The notes beneath the pieces are model-generated. The model was not told the DNA's origin and ran no database searches. It saw only the letters and a list, made by a program, of their open reading frames with translations. A stretch of DNA of 6,816 nt from contig DAOWFT010000085.1 in assembly GCA_030637845.1 (NCBI GenBank), forward strand, positions 1 to 6,816. Direction: 5' to 3'. Source of the stretch: Thalassospiraceae bacterium (lineage in GTDB: Bacteria > Pseudomonadota > Alphaproteobacteria > Rhodospirillales > Magnetovibrionaceae). The translations under genes were made by a program, and so were the position numbers. Shown piece by piece: positions 1-5,505 of this stretch. Numbering within the stretch: the stretch's first letter is position 1; each line of letters opens with the position of its first letter.

Positions 1-440
1 ATTTTAAGTTTCTCAACAATTAGCAGTGCTATGGGAACTACCAATAATACCGTCGTCAGGTTATCGAGAAACGCAGAAAACACCGCCGTTACAATCGATA
101 GCACGATTAATATTCCCATTGGGTCGGCTTTGACCTTTTTTGCCGACCAAATGGCAACAAATTCAAATACCCCGGACCTGCGCGTGATTGAAACAATAAT
201 CATCATTCCGGTAAGTAGCGCTATGGTGTTAAAGTCTATTGCGGCAAACGCCTGGGACTGGGAAATCAGGCCGGTGATAATAACCAGCCCGCCACCCAGC
301 AACGCAATCACCGTGCGATTGAATTTTTCGCTTAACAGTACGGCGTAGGAAACAATCAATATAGCGGTGCTTAACCACAGCGGGTCGAGCCCAAAAATAA
401 CCGCGCCGACAACAGCATCTTCTCCACCATGGGGGCTCAT
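1..440 (-). CDS. SLC13/ArsB-like permease, N-terminal part (truncated by window edge)
   Basis: Integral inner-membrane transporter of the SLC13/ArsB (ion transporter superfamily) type. The substrate cannot be read from sequence; the family includes dicarboxylate, sulfate, arsenite and Na+/H+ carriers. The visible 146 residues start at ATG 440-438 and run off the left edge with no stop. Hydrophobic helices lie at about residues 20-36, 43-59, 70-85 and 108-124. Residues 118-134, with the TAVFSAFLDNLTTVLL segment, match the conserved helix motif of this family, and the conserved IDFNTIALLTGMM stretch precedes it at 68-80. The start is well supported: AAGGAGG lies 7 nt upstream, and the ATG overlaps the TGA of the CBS gene (ATGA). 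Most of the protein is missing because members are usually above 400 residues; this is a window cut and not a pseudogene as far as can be seen. Family assignment is good, substrate unknown. Confidence 0.85.
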   Translation of the reverse strand, partial: MSPHGGEDAVVGAVIFGLDPLWLSTAILIVSYAVLLSEKFNRTVIALLGGGLVIITGLISQSQAFAAIDFNTIALLTGMMIIVSITRRSGVFEFVAIWSAKKVKADPMGILIVLSIVTAVFSAFLDNLTTVLLVVPIALLIVEKLK

Positions 441-985
441 TGTTTGGCCTCCTTTTCATGGTCTTGCTTGCGCTCTTCACGTTCATGGATTTTTTGCTTT
501 TCTGCTTTTTCACGATCGTATTCTTCGTTCAAACCATAAAGCACCGAAAAGAATGATATTGCGCCAACCAGCTTGTTCTCGTCATCAACCACCGGCACAA
601 CATATTGTTTGCTCTTTATCATCATCAGGGCATCAATAAGCGGAGTTTCAGGGCGCACGGTATCGACATTACGGTCAACCATTTCGCTAATCGGGCGTCC
701 ACGCAATCCGTTCAGGCGCTCTTGCATTTCATGGGCGGTTTCATTGAGAAAGCTAACCTTGTGCATGCCTGCTCGGGGGTGGCTTTTCGCCATGGTCGTC
801 AGGGCTCGGGGCAGCATAAATGCCATCAGGCTATCGCCGCTGATTAACCCGGCAAAGGTTCCATCACGATCTACCACCGGCACCAATCCCATGTGTTTTT
901 CAACCATGAAATCTATCACGACGCCGGCCAGTTCATCGGAATATATGCTGACCTTGATGGGGGCCATTACTGTTTTGCAATCCAT
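437..985 (-). CDS. Two-CBS-domain protein, likely regulator of the adjacent permease
   Basis: Predicted soluble cytosolic protein of 182 residues made of a CBS pair (Bateman module), a fold that commonly binds adenine nucleotides or similar ligands. CBS1 spans about residues 5-60, with VMAPIKVSIYSDE and the core strand MGLVPVVDRDGTFAGLIS. CBS2 spans about 98-150, with ISEMVDRNVDTVRPETPLIDA and YVVPVVDDENKLVGAIS. A 30-residue tail (153-182) is almost all charged (Glu, Lys, Arg, Asp, His) and probably helical. No enzyme domain or membrane helix is present. I chose ATG 985 because GGGAGG sits 8 nt upstream; the frame is open 14 codons further, to 1027, but that start would bury this ribosome site. 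The ATGA overlap with the downstream permease suggests a joint function, perhaps ligand-dependent control of transport; that is inference. The ligand is unknown. Confidence 0.88.
   Translation of the reverse strand: MDCKTVMAPIKVSIYSDELAGVVIDFMVEKHMGLVPVVDRDGTFAGLISGDSLMAFMLPRALTTMAKSHPRAGMHKVSFLNETAHEMQERLNGLRGRPISEMVDRNVDTVRPETPLIDALMMIKSKQYVVPVVDDENKLVGAISFFSVLYGLNEEYDREKAEKQKIHEREERKQDHEKEAKQ
448..454 (-). promoter_or_regulatory. Strong Shine-Dalgarno for the SLC13-like permease
   Basis: On the minus strand this reads AAGGAGG, 7 nt before the ATG at 440. It lies inside the last codons of the CBS-domain gene, so ribosomes finishing that gene terminate right at the permease start. It fixes the permease start and supports translational coupling. 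Confidence 0.8.
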
Positions 986-993
986 AGTACGAT

Positions 994-999
994 CCTCCC
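994..999 (-). promoter_or_regulatory. Shine-Dalgarno deciding the CBS gene start
   Basis: Minus-strand GGGAGG with 8 nt to ATG 985. It falls inside the longer open frame that begins at 1027, which is the reason for preferring the shorter, 182-residue product. Confidence 0.75.
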
Positions 1000-1032
1000 A
1001 CATAAGCAAAAGGCGCCCGCTCGGCACGGAGA

Positions 1033-1049
1033 TAATTGTAGCACAATTA
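1033..1049. promoter_or_regulatory. Perfect 7-3-7 inverted repeat upstream of the CBS gene, operator candidate
   Basis: TAATTGT, three bases, ACAATTA: a perfect 17-bp dyad in the 98-nt gap between the permease gene ending at 1084 and the CBS gene starting at 985, about 48 nt upstream of the CBS ATG. On the minus strand the right half gives TACAAT, one mismatch from a sigma-70 -10 box, although I see no convincing -35 at the right distance. An AT-rich dyad over a possible -10 is typical of a repressor site. No T-tract follows, so it is not a rho-independent terminator. The binding protein, if any, is unknown. Confidence 0.4.
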
Positions 1050-1083
1050 ACGTCGGATTATTATGGAATATGCGCTAATGGCA

Positions 1084-1938
1084 TTATTTTCGGTCACGCT
1101 GCACAAACACACTCAGCAATGCCAGCGTCCCTGAAGCCGCCATTAACAGCAACGACAGGGCGTTCAGTTCCGGTGTTGATCCTTCTCGCAGACGGCCATA
1201 CATGGCAATGGTCAGCGGCTGATCCGAGCCCACCAGCATCAAGGTAGTATTGAAGTTCTCAAATGACATAAGGAACGCGACAATGGCCGCCCCGATAATC
1301 GCCGGTTTCAGGTAGGGGATGGTTACGGTCCACACCGCCACCATTTTGCCCGCACCAAGGCTTTGCGCCGCTTCTTCCAAAGATGTGTCGAACTTGCGCA
1401 GGCGGGCTGCAATAATCAGGGTTGTAATGGTTGATATAAATGAGAACTGACCGAGAATAACCAAAAACGAACTGGGGCGCAGGAATTCAAGATTCAGACC
1501 CAGGTTAAGCTCGACCCAGTTGGCAATGGTGCTGGAAAACACCAAAATAGATATGCCCAGAATGACCCCGGGAATTACCAACGGCAACAACATCAGCATA
1601 TAAAGAAGGTTCTTTAACGGAAATGATTTGCGTTCAAACAAGAAAGCATTGCTGATGCCGACAGCCACCGACAGCGTCATTACCCAGCAGGCAATGTAAA
1701 AAGATGTCCAGATGCTATCGAGCAGGCGGCTATCATGAAACAGGCCAAGGCGCGGCTCGGTACTGTTTAAAAACCAATCCAATGTAAATCCACCCCAGGG
1801 CAGGGAAGGAAACATGGAATCGTTAAATGCAAAAATAGCCACCACTACCAACGGCGAAATAAGGTATATGAAAAACAGCACCACATAGGCACCATAGATA
1901 GTGCGGAAACTGCGGGGTTGGGGGATTGAAGGTATCAT
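1084..1938 (-). CDS. potC: ABC transporter permease, PotC-like (spermidine/putrescine class)
   Basis: Second permease subunit of the importer, an inner-membrane protein of 284 residues, a normal length for PotC-type subunits. Six hydrophobic helices are seen at about 15-38, 76-98, 110-134, 157-177, 207-229 and 256-278. The cytoplasmic coupling (EAA) motif is clear at 188-208: EEAAQSLGAGKMVAVWTVTIP, with the usual invariant Gly; this loop docks onto the ATPase. Start ATG 1938 has AGGGAGA ahead of it. That ribosome site begins within the TAG stop of the preceding permease gene (1948-1950), leaving only 9 nt between the genes, so termination-reinitiation is likely. It is the last gene of the importer operon; no hairpin with a T-tract follows its TAA, so transcription may continue toward the CBS gene. 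Class assignment is strong; the exact substrate is not determined. Confidence 0.92.
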   Translation of the reverse strand: MIPSIPQPRSFRTIYGAYVVLFFIYLISPLVVVAIFAFNDSMFPSLPWGGFTLDWFLNSTEPRLGLFHDSRLLDSIWTSFYIACWVMTLSVAVGISNAFLFERKSFPLKNLLYMLMLLPLVIPGVILGISILVFSSTIANWVELNLGLNLEFLRPSSFLVILGQFSFISTITTLIIAARLRKFDTSLEEAAQSLGAGKMVAVWTVTIPYLKPAIIGAAIVAFLMSFENFNTTLMLVGSDQPLTIAMYGRLREGSTPELNALSLLLMAASGTLALLSVFVQRDRK

Positions 1939-1947
1939 GCGCTCTCC

Positions 1948-2811
1948 CTAACCCATGCTCTCAGAAAGGGTTTGGCGGCTTAACTTCAGCCCGGTCCAAA
2001 CAATTGCCGAAGACAGCGCCAATAACAAGAAACCAAAAGCAGCACCCAGCTCCCAATTAAAGCGGGTGATGAATTGGGTGTAAATCTGGGCTGTAAACCA
2101 CATGCTGCTTTTGCCGCCAAGCAAGATCGGGGTAAGATAATTACCCAACGTCAACATGAACACCACAATACATCCTGAAACAATTCCCGGCATTGCATGG
2201 GGAATGATTATGGTGCGCAATACCGTTAAACCATTTCCGCCAAGGTCGTATCCGGCCTCAACCAGACTGTCCTCAAGGCTGTCCAGGGTTGTGACCAGCG
2301 GTACCACCATGAACAACATCGAGGTATAGACCAGCCCAACCATGATGGTGGCATCGTTGTACAGCATTTCGACCGGTCCATCGGCTAGCCCGGTCCATTG
2401 CAAAACATTACTGATAACGCCGGATTCACGAAGCAGGATCATCCAGCCGAATGTGCGAACCAGTTCACTTACCCAAAAAGGAACCAGACAAAGCAAGAAT
2501 AAAAAACCCTTAAGCCGTCCACGTAACATTTTGGCGATATAGTATGAAACCGGAAAAGCTATTAACAGCGTCAGTGCGGTTGCGGAAATAGACATAATTG
2601 CGGTTCGGGCAAAGGTGCGCCAGTAAAGCGGTTCGGTGAAAAACTCGGCATAATTGGCAAAGCTGCGTTCATAAACCTGTGGCGCCACTCGTTCGCGAAG
2701 AGATATCAGCAACATGTCTATGTGCGGCAATATAACCAACGCCAGCAACCAGACCAGCAGCGGCGCCAACAGCAATATCAGGCCAAGCCTTGCCGCGTTG
2801 CTGGTGTTCAT
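1948..2811 (-). CDS. potB: ABC transporter permease, PotB-like (spermidine/putrescine class)
   Basis: First permease subunit, 287 residues, inner membrane, expected to pair with the PotC-like protein to form the translocation path. Hydrophobic helices lie at about 9-34, 68-94, 102-124, 154-175, 206-232 and 256-276. The EAA coupling loop is at about 181-210: DSLVEAGYDLGGNGLTVLRT followed by IIIPHAMPGI, with the conserved EAxxDLGxxxxxxxxxxxxP pattern. The segment after helix 3 (LVPFWVSELVRTFGW) is typical of PotB-type proteins. The start ATG at 2811 overlaps the TGA of the ATPase gene by 4 nt (ATGA), indicating translational coupling; an AGGGG lies about 8 nt upstream. Nothing is truncated and no frame break is seen. 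Confidence 0.92.
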   Translation of the reverse strand: MNTSNAARLGLILLLAPLLVWLLALVILPHIDMLLISLRERVAPQVYERSFANYAEFFTEPLYWRTFARTAIMSISATALTLLIAFPVSYYIAKMLRGRLKGFLFLLCLVPFWVSELVRTFGWMILLRESGVISNVLQWTGLADGPVEMLYNDATIMVGLVYTSMLFMVVPLVTTLDSLEDSLVEAGYDLGGNGLTVLRTIIIPHAMPGIVSGCIVVFMLTLGNYLTPILLGGKSSMWFTAQIYTQFITRFNWELGAAFGFLLLALSSAIVWTGLKLSRQTLSESMG

Positions 2812-3953
2812 GTGCCTTGCCCCTGGTTATTGCCTGACGGGCAGGCAAAAGCCTTGGCCTGGGCCTGATCCCAGCCGAGAAAAACTTTCTGACCGACAGC
2901 AAGGTTGGAAAATTCACCAGTTTGCGGCAGGGCAACGTCCAGCTCGCCACCGCTTCGGCCTTCGCGCACAAGGGCGCGGCTGTTGGCGCCGTTAAACAGC
3001 ACACTAATGACATTACCGCTCAGGCGGTTATCCATTTCGTGGGCGCGTGTTTCATCGTGGGCAATAACAACCGATTCCGGGCGCACGAATATATCAACAG
3101 CATCACCAACCGCCAGTCGCTCTTTACCCGCCGGCACCGCAAGAAATGAAACGCCTTCGGCGGTGGAAACCCGAATGCCGGTAGCATCAACCTCATCGAC
3201 CCGGCCATGCCAGCGATTGCTCTCACCAACAAAACCGGCAACAAATGCGGTGTTAGGGTTGTAGTAAAGATCCTGCGGGGTGCCAATTTGTTCAAACCGC
3301 CCCTCGTTCATTACCGCCACATGATTGGACATAACCAGCGCTTCGGATTGATCGTGGGTTATATAAACAAATGTGGTGTCAAACTGGCTTTGCATTTTTT
3401 TAAGCTCGACCTTCATGTGTTCACGTAATTTCAGGTCAAGCGCACCCAACGGCTCATCCAGCAACAATGCAGCCGGCTCCAAAACCAGACAGCGGGCGAT
3501 GGCGACACGCTGCTGCTGGCCACCGGAAAGTTGTTTGATGTTTTTTTCACCGGAACCCGGAAGACCGATGCGTTCCAGTGCAGAATTAACCTTTGCCGAT
3601 ACATCGCTTTTGTTCACGCCCTGACGAATAAGGCCATAGGCAATGTTTTCGGCAACGTTCATCATCGGGAACAAAGCCAGATGTTGGAAAACCATGTTAA
3701 CTGGCCGTTTATTGGGCGGCACATTCAGTACGGACTTGCCTTTGATTAAAATATCGCCGGAGGTCGGCTCAAGAAAACCTGCCATCATACGCAGTATGGT
3801 CGTTTTGCCACAGCCCGATGGCCCAAGAATAGAAAAGAAATCTCCCTCGGGAACCCCGAACGAAACATTATCCACCGCAACGAATGAACCAAAGTTACAC
3901 CTAAGGTCACGGCATTCCAGATCAAAGGATTTATTGTTTTTAGCTAAGTCCAT
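2808..3953 (-). CDS. potA: ABC transporter ATPase, PotA-like
   Basis: Cytosolic ATPase that energises the importer, 381 residues, the usual length for PotA/FbpC-type subunits with a C-terminal regulatory domain. All catalytic motifs are intact: Walker A GPSGCGKT (44-51), Q-loop Gln90 in VFQH, signature LSGGQQQR (142-149), Walker B ALLLDE (162-167) followed by PLGALD, and the switch His200 in ITHDQ. A C-terminal TOBE-type beta domain follows at about 285-365 (FVRPESVVIA onward). The ATG at 3953 is preferred, but no strong Shine-Dalgarno lies upstream. The frame extends five codons to a TTG at 3968, which also lacks a clear ribosome site, so the start is uncertain by five residues. The gene lies downstream of a terminator-like hairpin and overlaps the PotB-like gene by 4 nt. 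Confidence 0.94.
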   Translation of the reverse strand: MDLAKNNKSFDLECRDLRCNFGSFVAVDNVSFGVPEGDFFSILGPSGCGKTTILRMMAGFLEPTSGDILIKGKSVLNVPPNKRPVNMVFQHLALFPMMNVAENIAYGLIRQGVNKSDVSAKVNSALERIGLPGSGEKNIKQLSGGQQQRVAIARCLVLEPAALLLDEPLGALDLKLREHMKVELKKMQSQFDTTFVYITHDQSEALVMSNHVAVMNEGRFEQIGTPQDLYYNPNTAFVAGFVGESNRWHGRVDEVDATGIRVSTAEGVSFLAVPAGKERLAVGDAVDIFVRPESVVIAHDETRAHEMDNRLSGNVISVLFNGANSRALVREGRSGGELDVALPQTGEFSNLAVGQKVFLGWDQAQAKAFACPSGNNQGQGT

Positions 3954-4010
3954 CGTGACCAACCCCAACCATGTAGCGCACCCACCCCCGCCACAGCGAG
4001 ATTTTTGTTA

Positions 4011-4047
4011 TAAAAACACGGCGCACGGAGATTTCCCCCGTACGCCG
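4011..4047 (-). terminator. Rho-independent terminator-like hairpin between binding-protein and ATPase genes
   Basis: On the minus strand a 10-bp stem (arms 4038-4047 and 4019-4028, one G-T wobble) with a 9-nt loop is followed two bases later by TTTTT (4016-4012). It lies about 36 nt after the binding-protein stop and 66 nt before the ATPase ATG. In this position it most likely acts as a partial terminator or mRNA stabiliser, so that binding protein is made in excess over the membrane complex. A complete stop is possible, but I see no obvious second promoter after it. Confidence 0.8.
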
Positions 4048-4082
4048 AGTTTCTATTTACTAATTACTGTACTATCAGCCAA

Positions 4083-5177
4083 TTACTTGGCGGCCTGGAC
4101 ACGGTCCATGACCTTGCCTTCCATTTCTTCAAGACCAGCCGGTACCGGAGGATACCAGTTGATGTTGTCGATGGCTGCCGGCGGGAAGGTTGCCTGATAA
4201 AGCTTACGCTTGCTTTCCTCGACAAAGGCATCAGACCCCTTGGATGCGGTAAAGTTGCCCGCAGCTTCGGTAATCATAGCCGCAATCTTGGGCTGCATAA
4301 CGAAATTGATCCACTTGTACGCAGCATCTTCGGCCTTGGTCTTTTTCGGCAGGGCAAAGGTATCAATCCAGCCGAGTGCACCGGAAGTTGGTGCGATAGT
4401 TTGAATTTTTGGATTTTCTGCGCTTAGCTTCCAGCCTGATCCATCCCACGCCATAGCTGCAACCACCTCTTCGGAACGCAGAAGATTTATCAGCGCGTCA
4501 CCGCCCGACCAGTAGGCTTTCACGTTACTTTTGCAATCTTTTAATTTTGCTTCAACCTTGGCCATGATGTCGGCGTATTTGGCCTTGTCGTTATAGGCTG
4601 CAAACGGATCCATCCCCATTGAAAAAGCAAAGGCAATCAATGTTGGCCGCTTGAGACGATAGGTAACCTTGCCGGCATATTTAGGATCACAAAGATCGGT
4701 ATAATCTTTAATTCCCGATGCCTTGTCGGTGTTAATCGTCAACGCGCTGGTGCCCCAAACGTGCGGCACACCATAGACCTTGCCATTGACGGTCGTGTTT
4801 TTCTTGGTTCCTTCCAGCATAGATGAAATCATCAAACCGCTGTTTATCTTGGAAAGATTGATAGGCTTGTAGATATCAAATTCAATCTGCGCACTGGAAA
4901 TGCGATCCTGCGACGGTTGCACCAGATCGAACCCGGCACCGCCGGTTGCACGCAGTTTTGAAATCATTTCTTCGTTGTTGGAATTGGTAACTTCAACTTC
5001 AATGCCGGACGCGGCCTCGAATATATTCACTACCGCTTCGGGGGCATAGCCACCCCAAGTCAAAAGACGCAGTGTTTCCGCCTGCGCACCCGCACTAAAT
5101 GCGATCAGGCCGGTCGAAACCAAAACACCTGAAATTGTTTTAACGATTGTATTGAATCCTTTAGTGTACTTCATCAT
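4083..5177 (-). CDS. Periplasmic solute-binding protein, PotD/PotF-like
   Basis: Receptor of the importer, 364 residues. A Sec signal peptide covers residues 1-33, with Lys near the start, a hydrophobic core SGVLVSTGLIAFSAG and likely cleavage after AQA; there is no lipobox, so the mature protein should be free in the periplasm. The mature part is a type II periplasmic-binding fold. It has LLTWGGY at 38-44 (pocket Trp and Tyr of the PotD family), FDLVQPS at 83-89, VPHVWGTSALTIN at 137-149, AMAWDGSGW at 241-249 and GWIDTFALP at 269-277 (Trp270, Asp272). Where E. coli PotD carries Asp168 and Glu171, the sequence here is basic, YRLKRP at 173-178. Cys163 and Cys215 could form a disulfide. GGAGG precedes three in-frame start codons, GTG 5180, ATG 5177 and ATG 5174; spacing favours either ATG. 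The class is firm; polyamine as substrate is only probable. Confidence 0.9.
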   Translation of the reverse strand: MMKYTKGFNTIVKTISGVLVSTGLIAFSAGAQAETLRLLTWGGYAPEAVVNIFEAASGIEVEVTNSNNEEMISKLRATGGAGFDLVQPSQDRISSAQIEFDIYKPINLSKINSGLMISSMLEGTKKNTTVNGKVYGVPHVWGTSALTINTDKASGIKDYTDLCDPKYAGKVTYRLKRPTLIAFAFSMGMDPFAAYNDKAKYADIMAKVEAKLKDCKSNVKAYWSGGDALINLLRSEEVVAAMAWDGSGWKLSAENPKIQTIAPTSGALGWIDTFALPKKTKAEDAAYKWINFVMQPKIAAMITEAAGNFTASKGSDAFVEESKRKLYQATFPPAAIDNINWYPPVPAGLEEMEGKVMDRVQAAK

Positions 5178-5182
5178 CACTT

Positions 5183-5188
5183 CCTCCC
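5183..5188 (-). promoter_or_regulatory. Shine-Dalgarno of the binding-protein gene
   Basis: Minus-strand GGGAGG lies 2, 5 and 8 nt before the tandem GTG, ATG and ATG codons. The GTG is too close to be used well; the two ATGs are both at workable distances. Confidence 0.8.
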
Positions 5189-5231
5189 TTGGGGCGCTGT
5201 GCCCTTTTTCCTGTTTTTTGATGTGTATTTT

Positions 5232-5429
5232 TTAAAGTCTTAAACGACTGAACTGCCTCCAACCTAATCTAGTGGGTTTGGCAAACTTATACGAAGCCAT
5301 GCGCCCTTCCCACGAGGCAAAACAACGACGCCTCAACCAGGCGATTTGATCCTTAATTTCATCCAAAAGCTTAGAAGCCCAACCGGGGCTTGGCAACTCA
5401 ATTCTCGGGCAATAGTCCACATTACGCAT
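5232..5429 (-). CDS. Doubtful small ORF, 65 residues, upstream of the binding-protein gene
   Basis: I do not recognise this protein. The frame starts at ATG 5429 and ends with TAA at 5232, about 43 nt before the binding-protein ribosome site and on the same strand. The predicted peptide is basic, with a possible amphipathic helix at about 16-35 (GWASKLLDEIKDQIAWLRRR) and a C-terminus rich in Arg, Lys and Trp. The frame is open further upstream to 5603, but that part is antisense to the MgtC-domain gene. Against it: no Shine-Dalgarno precedes ATG 5429, and nothing matches a family I know. It could be a leader peptide gene, a remnant, or chance. Confidence 0.2.
   Translation of the reverse strand: MRNVDYCPRIELPSPGWASKLLDEIKDQIAWLRRRCFASWEGRMASYKFAKPTRLGWRQFSRLRL
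5375..5391. repeat. Perfect 6-5-6 inverted repeat in the divergent intergenic region
   Basis: AAGCCC, five bases, GGGCTT. It lies roughly midway between the two divergent genes, 38 nt upstream of the candidate plus-strand -35 box, and is not followed by a T-tract in either direction. It could be an operator for one or both genes or a short RNA hairpin; a dyad this small may also be chance. Confidence 0.35.
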
Positions 5430-5455
5430 TGAGACTGCTATGTTTTTCTTAAAAT
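5429..5455 (+). promoter_or_regulatory. Candidate sigma-70-type promoter for the MgtC/DUF4010 gene
   Basis: TTGAGA (5429-5434, one mismatch to the -35 consensus) and TAAAAT (5450-5455, one mismatch to the -10) are separated by 15 bp, shorter than the optimal 17. Transcription would begin near 5462 and leave a leader of about 44 nt before ATG 5506. The boxes are good, but the spacing weakens the call. Confidence 0.3.
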
Positions 5456-5505
5456 CCGTAAAGCCAACACCTTGCGCCAAAGCGATGGATGGGTGATCAT
5501 ATTGT

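Larger units (their letters stand above)
5178..5505. other. Divergent intergenic region between binding-protein and MgtC/DUF4010 genes
   Basis: This 328-nt stretch must contain the promoters of both flanking genes. It holds the Shine-Dalgarno of the binding-protein gene, a 6-5-6 inverted repeat (5375-5391), a weaker GAGGC/GCCTC hairpin with an 11-nt loop (5314-5334), a candidate plus-strand promoter (5429-5455) and a doubtful 65-codon minus-strand ORF. I could not identify a convincing minus-strand promoter by eye: TATAAG on the minus strand near 5290 has no -35 partner at a standard distance. Confidence 0.6.

Noticed and set aside
1076..1086. TAATG-G-CATTA dyad at the stop codon of the PotC-like gene
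   Set aside because: Only five pairs with a one-base centre, no T-tract in the direction of transcription; not a terminator and likely chance.
573..1247. Long plus-strand open frame of 224 codons
   Set aside because: It lies antisense across the CBS gene, the spacer and the end of the PotC-like gene, has low-complexity Ser/Arg-rich composition and no ribosome site; it is a shadow of well-supported minus-strand genes.
3954..3968. TTG start at 3968 for the ATPase
   Set aside because: Adds five residues without a ribosome site at usable distance; ATG 3953 is the simpler start, though the choice is not certain.
3643..4197. Plus-strand open frame of 184 codons
   Set aside because: Antisense to the ATPase start, the terminator hairpin and the end of the binding-protein gene; no recognisable family.
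5191..5210. GGGC/GCCC hairpin followed by T5 on the plus strand
   Set aside because: Only a 4-bp stem and there is no plus-strand gene ending nearby for it to terminate; it may be a minor structure in the binding-protein leader.
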